Positions 58,742 through 64,000 of a stretch of DNA of 64,000 nucleotides are shown here, in pieces. The position numbers and the translations under genes were made by a program. Source of the DNA: Adiantum capillus-veneris. Taxonomy: Eukaryota; Streptophyta; Polypodiopsida; Polypodiales; Pteridaceae. The stretch is taken from contig CM043944.1 in assembly GCA_014529385.2 (NCBI GenBank), positions 51,092,768 through 51,156,767 on the forward strand, given 5' to 3'. The notes below the pieces were generated by a model. It saw nothing but the letters and a program-made list of their open reading frames with translations. It made no database searches and was not told the DNA's origin. Every line of letters starts with the position of its first letter. Position 1 is the stretch's first letter.

Positions 58742-60551
58742 ACTCTTAGATTAGATACACGCATGTTTAGAGTATATGCATAATGTTCAAGAAGCTCAAT
58801 TGAAAACTTATCCCACAATGTCTTGGAACATAATGGCTCACCGGAAGGAAATCTGTAGAAAACATAAAGCAAGCATTTATTGTAGCAGTAAAATGCAGTG
58901 AATTAAGGTAATGCAAATTTTGACAGAATAACACAAGGAGCAAACTTTTCAGAGCACTAAAGCCATTTTGTAGCAATAGAGTGTGGGGAAGAATAATGCA
59001 AGTGACACACAAAGTTGCAAAAAATAGAATTGCACAACACAAGGTAGATCATGAGGAAGCTTGAAGGACCACGTGTGTGTAAAACACACACACACACACG
59101 CGTGCACGCACACACACACACACACACACACACAAAGAAGAAGGCAAAGCTTCATAGTATCGTAAGGGAGAATGCCTTTTGCAAGAAGTGCATGAGAGCA
59201 ATGCCAGCAAGGGAGTGTGGTGGAGAAACTTGTGTAGCCTTGAGAGCACATATGTGTGTGTGTATCACACACACACACTTATTTAGGCGAGAAAGTCTAT
59301 TCTTACCCTCAATTGGCTATAGCTCTATACGATCTGGCCCACCCACACAAGCTTTCTTCAAAGAAAGTCAGGCTCACAGATGGCCGACTGTCTCCCTCTC
59401 ACAAACACTATCACTCTTACTAAACCCAAGATTGTAGCTTTGTGTATAGTCATGGAATCCTTTGAGCATTTACTTAGCTCTCTTTGCTTATTAATAGACC
59501 ATAGCCAGAGTTTTTAAACCCTCGATTGAGTTTTATGAGCGATAGATAGTCCTCCTAGGCTCTTAGTCTCATATTTTACCTTACTTGCTTGTGCATTGTC
59601 GCAAATTGCTTGCATCCCCCGCCCCCAAAACCCACACACACACACACACAATATTGACAGGGATCATCACGATACTAACCAGAGGACATCGTGTGACATG
59701 CATGCTCGCCCTTTGGAACCCTGCACATTCTTAACAACTTTGTATGCATGCTCTTGCACATGAGGATCTTCTCCTCTCCGTGCTTGCCATACTGTACTAC
59801 CCTCCCACCCTGAAGGATGTCAATAAGCATTATTTAAGGCACTACACATGCTTAAGAGTGGAGCCACCCACATACTCACGCACATAATTGATGAAGGTAC
59901 ATCTTGCTTCTCTCAAATGTTCTATGCACCGGTGTAATTTAATTTATTTTTGACCGCATGTTAAGAGTATTCCCTGTGCACCGAATGCCAATTCTTTGCT
60001 TATGAATAGAAGCATGCACACTCATTAAAAGGTCCCATGCTAATGCTCATATCTGCTTGAATGTTCCAAGCTCTCAACAAGTGCCGATTTTCTTGACTCA
60101 CCCACCCGTCCTACTCATGCTTAACTTCCCCCCTTTTTCTTTCTTGGCTAGCTCACGACATCCCATTTCCTCAAGCTTACCGTGCACGCATGCCTCCCAT
60201 TAGGAAATTTTGGAGGTCATTTGGAGGGCCATATGAAGAGAGAGAAAAATAGAGCGCGTCCAATGAGCATGAAGGCTACGTTACGTAGAAAAGTACCTGG
60301 AAAAACTCAAAAAATAGGAAAATAGCATAAAACTTTCACGAAACTAGGATTGTAGCATAGTAATTTCTTTACTTTTACCGAGCTTTTAGGTGCTTGCGTG
60401 TGGTCCCACTTCTGATATTCTCTCATGGTCATTAACGTACTGGAGGGTGACCATTAAGCCCGCACAAGATATTGGAATTTTGAAACACTTTCCCTCCATT
60501 AGAATGCTTTCAAAGTGAATCTCCCTCCACTAAAGCTTTTCTCTGAGAGTT
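58742..60551. other. spacer with (CA)n tracts, nothing recognised
   Basis: CA-rich tracts at 59,083-59,133, 59,264-59,277 and 59,635-59,650. No gene recognised. The last few hundred bases form the upstream region of the gene at 60,552; no clear TATA box could be fixed. Confidence 0.3.
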
Positions 60552-61972
60552 ATGGCATCCACGTCTTCTCGCCCAAGAGCCTCAAGGTGTTTACTGTCTC
60601 TCACACCAACAAACAACAACGGCACTTTGCCTAGAAGGCCAAGTAGTAGCATATCCTCAATTACAATACCAGCTTCAATAAGTGCAGACAACCAATGGGT
60701 TGGACAAAGGATAAACAAAGGTTCATGGGTCCTCATGCAACCAAGAAGACCCAAGAGGTTTAGTGGTATCAACGTTTACCGCTCAGCATGGAAAGCCAGG
60801 GTGTTGGATTTCAAAGTTGAGATCGGCAAAAGATCTGTAAAGGAAGTTCTTGTTCAGCATGTGTTTACCCATCCAGAGGTGATAGCAAACGGTGGAAATG
60901 TATCAAATATACATCAACCACGTTGCAATTGTAAGTACTCTTGACATGTGAACTTACTGATACTCTCATTATAACTTTTCTTATATATTTTGCAATGTTT
61001 CTCCCGCTTGTTATGAGTAATGTCTCTACTCTTCACAACTCAATTACATTAGATTTGTCATTTGTACTTATTGATACTCTTAGTTTAACTCTTCTTTTAT
61101 ATATTGCAGATGTTTATCCCTCTTCTTATGAGCAATGGGAGCCTGTGGAGTGCATAATAGGCCTCTTCCATGTTGTACATGCCCATATTGGTTCTCTACA
61201 GTATTCAGAGAGGAGCACCAAAAGATTGGCTGATGAGGGAATCTTTTTTTATGACCACTTTTACCAACTCAGCTCAGGCAATAAGAATGGCATGTTGGTG
61301 AAACTACCTCTACCGACTGATTGGAACACTGTGGACTGGCCAGTTCCCGAGGAAACAATGGTGGAGGCAATGCGAAGTAAGCTCTACAAGGATATACAAA
61401 GGTCTCTGCGTAGCTCTGTTCCTACCAAACTGGTTCGAATTGCAAACTTTTGTCCTGTTGCACTCTTCATAGAGCTGTTTCATAGCTACAACATCAGAGT
61501 TACAAAAACTATGTTCATGTGCAAGTCATTTCAGCAGTCATCCTGTGACAAACTTCTTGACAAAGGATGGTATGCAAAGGAAGAGATTGGTTTACGGTGC
61601 GAGGTCGCGCTTGATACTCTAGTTGTCAAGTACATGATTGCAAGCCAATCACTATTACTCTCATTTTGGTATATGCGATCACAAATGCTAAACGGTAAGT
61701 ACATTCCTATGGACCAAGTTTCTGCAGGTTTGGAAGATAATCCTACTGTGGATGTGGAAGTGATTGATAAAGAGCATGGCCTACTATTGGTGGTTACAAT
61801 AAGGGAGCTATGCAGTCTTCAGCATTTGCGAAATGACATCATTGAAGAGTCAATGGACAAGGAACTATCAGATTTTTCCTTTTTCTTAGCTGGCCGTAAG
61901 GTGATGCGGCGAAGAGAAAAAGATATTTTGTGCAAAGAGTTGGATGGTCGGGTTGAAGTAGTGTCAATGTAA
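60552..61972 (+). CDS. two-exon gene of unknown function, 413 residues
   Basis: Exon 1 60,552-60,930, intron 60,931-61,109 (GTAAGT...TTGCAG, 179 nt), exon 2 61,110-61,972. Splicing joins the frames across a split codon (RCN-Y-VYPSSYEQWEP); without splicing exon 1 stops within 15 bases. ATG 60,552 opens MASTSSRPRASRCLLS, a Ser/Thr/Arg-rich N-terminus like a low-complexity or transit-type leader. The rest is a mixed globular sequence (DWNTVDWPVPEETMVEAM, FCPVALFIELFHSYNIRVTK) ending in a basic segment (GRKVMRRREKD). No known motif, no transmembrane segment I trust. It is undamaged and converges on the Ulp1-FCP1 gene with 218 bp between stops. It could be a host gene or a transposon-borne companion gene. 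Confidence 0.65.
60931..61109 (+). other. intron of the 60,552 gene
   Basis: GTAAGTACTC donor, T-rich 3' end and TATATATTGCAG acceptor; 179 nt, phase 1. Confidence 0.7.
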
Positions 61973-62091
61973 CAGATATTCTTGTAAACCCAAGTGTATA
62001 CAAATGACTTTCAAGACATGAAGTTTATTGATCTCATTTTTCAATTGTGCCCTGTGAAAAAGTGTGCTTGAAATACATTTGTTTACCACGT

Positions 62092-62095
<4 letters not shown>

Positions 62096-62158
<63 letters not shown>
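62096..62158. repeat. (CT)n between the convergent genes
   Basis: About 31 CT units in the 218-bp gap shared by the two 3' ends. Confidence 0.95.
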
Positions 62159-62162
<4 letters not shown>

Positions 62163-62190
62163 ATATATTAGAAAAACACAGATAGAAGAA

Positions 62191-64000
62191 TCATCTTAAT
62201 TCATTAGAAAGTACAAACTCGTCCGTGAACAATGGACTGAGATACAATTTCTGTAAGTATGGAATCAGAATATCTTCAAGGTAAAAATCGAAGGAATGCC
62301 CCTCGAAAGAAGGTGGTGAGATGGTTGTTCCCGGCGGATTTAGTTCTCCCTTTTCGGGAGTATCGTCAATTAGTAGTGTATTAGTTGCATCAAAGGGTAC
62401 ACCGATTTGGCTAAACGGTTTGTACAAAAGAGGTAATCCTGGTTTTTTAGGGTGGTAGTGGCCCTCAACAGTAATGCATTTTCTTTGATCATACAAAAAG
62501 GCAAAATCTGACGTGTGAGCTTGGCATACACTGCAAACTATTGCAACTAGTGGCGATAAGTTTTGCCTTTGCATTGAAGACCATATGCCAACTCTGAAGC
62601 GCGGAAGAAGAAACTCAATAAACTCCTTGGTTCCTGGACGAACCACGACTCGACAGGTTCCCATCCGAAACGTTTGCAAATCATCAAAGGGTCCTCTGTC
62701 ACCGAGAGGCACCCGCATCAGCAGCAATCCATTGACGTCCAAGATAATCAACCTCTGTAAAAGTTGACAAGTACATATAAGTAGTTAGAAGCTGAACATA
62801 TTTTGCCATACTTGAATAGACATTACCGGAACAACCGTATCTACAGGTAGCAAGGGTCCATACTGGGTCTCTGTAGTGTTCATGTCATTGTTGCTCTCCT
62901 CCGCTTTATCTTCATAGTCATCATTCAAAGCTTCATCAGGGGTCTCCCCCATGGCCCTTTCTGCCTGATTCAGGGTTGATCGGACTGCCTCATACATCCT
63001 TTCCTGATCCATATCATTTTGCTCGTCCCGAGGCCTGCTTTCCTCATCCATCACCTTTTGCTCATCTATAGGCCTGCTTTCCTCATCTTCGGTTTCAGCC
63101 ATAGGCTCTTTTGGCTGTTCCACAGGCTGACTTGCCTCTTTTATTGTCTCCTCCGGTTGAACCTTAGCTGCTTCCATATGCTCATTTGTCCTTTCCTCAT
63201 CCTCGACTCTTTGATCTTCTGCTGATATGACACCCTCGGCCCGATGCGATTCCACTGTATCGGATGTAGGGGTTTGTCGTGGTGGCACGTCATGTTTTGT
63301 AAGATCAATAGTGCGCTCATCCAAGCCGCTATCTTCAAGCTCTCTAGGGCTAGACATAGTAAGCAGGTGTTGTATTAAACTTACCCGGTATCTTTGCAAA
63401 TAATCATATGTGTAGTTTTTTAAAGCACTCTGCAAAATTGAAAGACCACATGATGAGAATTCTTTTATAGACTAAACCAAAACTAAATGAATGCATTGCA
63501 AAATGGGTACCTTAGTCATGAAAGGTTTTAATGCAAAGTAGCTTTGCAGGACATATTCTGCATGGAGAAGACATCTCCAGCCGCAAGAATTCCCATCGGT
63601 TTGATTTGGGACAGGTACTTCTTTGATTGTGGCCTTGTATAGTTCATACCTTCCACATAGCTTGCCATAGGCAAGCAACAACCTCTTTATACAACTGCAT
63701 TAGGCAATGTCAAGATGTTAGCATGAGGCTTCAAATTTACATAGATATCTATAATAAACACTTTCTGACACAAAACACTTACAGCCTAATTTCAGGGTGG
63801 GTTCCTTTTATTGAATTGAACACCCACACTGCTGGTTGGTCAACATCAAGGCATATGAGACTCCAGTGATGGTTGTTCTCATATGGGAAGATGATCACAG
63901 TAACTTCCAGCATAGCACAGTGGCGGAACCAGCTCTCAAATGTCCCAGATGGACTATTCTTTTGTCTAATAATTACAGACATTTGTGGATCAAGGAGAAA
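62191..64000 (-). CDS. Ulp1-type (C48) protease fused to FCP1/SCP-type HAD phosphatase (5' end outside window)
   Basis: Four visible exons on the minus strand: 64,000-63,783, 63,694-63,511, 63,429-62,827 and 62,754-62,191. All introns are GT-AG and every join keeps the frame (HPEIRL-CIKRLLLAY; PFMTK-SALKNY; VDTVVP-RLIILDV). Exons 1-2 hold the protease core: FPYENNHHWSLICLD (His), VWVFNSIKG (Asn where the catalytic Asp is usual), PNQTDGNSCGWRCLLHAEYV (Gln and Cys). Exon 3 is an acidic, Glu/Asp-rich linker of about 190 residues with two QxxxDEESRP repeats. Exon 4 is a phosphatase-like domain: ILDVNGLLL (motif I, Asn in place of the second Asp), VVVRPGTKEFIEFLLPRFRV, IWSSM, HPKKPGLPLLYKPF, TLLIDDTPEK. 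Ulp1 enzymes cut SUMO conjugates; FCP1-like enzymes remove phosphate from RNA polymerase II tails or other proteins. The replaced acids raise doubt about activity of both halves. No stop or frameshift seen. Confidence 0.8.

Overview
The window looks like nuclear DNA of a land plant with a large, repeat-rich genome. The evidence is plant-type LTR retrotransposons of both superfamilies with plant tRNA primer sites, spliceosomal introns, a RALF peptide relic and a SUVH-type SRA domain relic. Long decayed elements nested in one another and very long (GA)n/(CT)n and (CA)n tracts would suit a fern- or gymnosperm-sized genome, but the species cannot be named from sequence alone. Only three host-like genes look undamaged: the 3' end of an unidentified gene at the left edge, and two convergent multi-exon genes at the right edge.

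Layout. 1-0.8 kb: last exon of a gene, then an imperfect inverted repeat around a copia RNase H scrap. 1-2.2 kb (minus): decayed gene for a histone H3/CENH3-like fold with a very long N-terminal tail. 5-8.6 kb: scraps of copia and Ty3/gypsy elements. 8.9-12.3 kb: a dense cluster of broken host gene copies: RPL12 with an internal inversion, RPS19, RALF, a SUVH SRA domain and RPS26. 12.7-20.3 kb: a MITE-like element, a LINE scrap, a decayed Ty3/gypsy element with LTRs and primer site, a short solo-type LTR and a reversed chromovirus tail.

20.8-56.5 kb is a nest of retrotransposons. An old minus-strand gypsy-type ORF is split by G1 (23,824-36,036), a complete 12.2-kb Ty3/gypsy element with 5-bp target duplication GAAAC. 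Its 2.6-kb-codon frame carries only four in-frame stops, and it has an unusual second retropepsin domain after the integrase plus an extra small ORF. Right of it lies G2, a gypsy gag-pro-RT that runs in frame into a copia pol (an ORF of about 1,250 codons). That copia is itself split by G3 (43,974-53,197, minus), a very young Tat-type gypsy element with two RNase H domains whose only obvious coding lesion is a 14-bp tandem duplication.

Right edge. A two-exon gene of unknown function (60,552-61,972, plus) faces a gene (62,191 to beyond 64,000, minus) whose exons splice in frame into an Ulp1-type protease, an acidic linker and an FCP1/SCP-type HAD phosphatase. That fusion, the relocated protease in G1, the gypsy-copia chimera, the long-tailed H3-like relic and the host-gene cluster are the observations most worth a second look.
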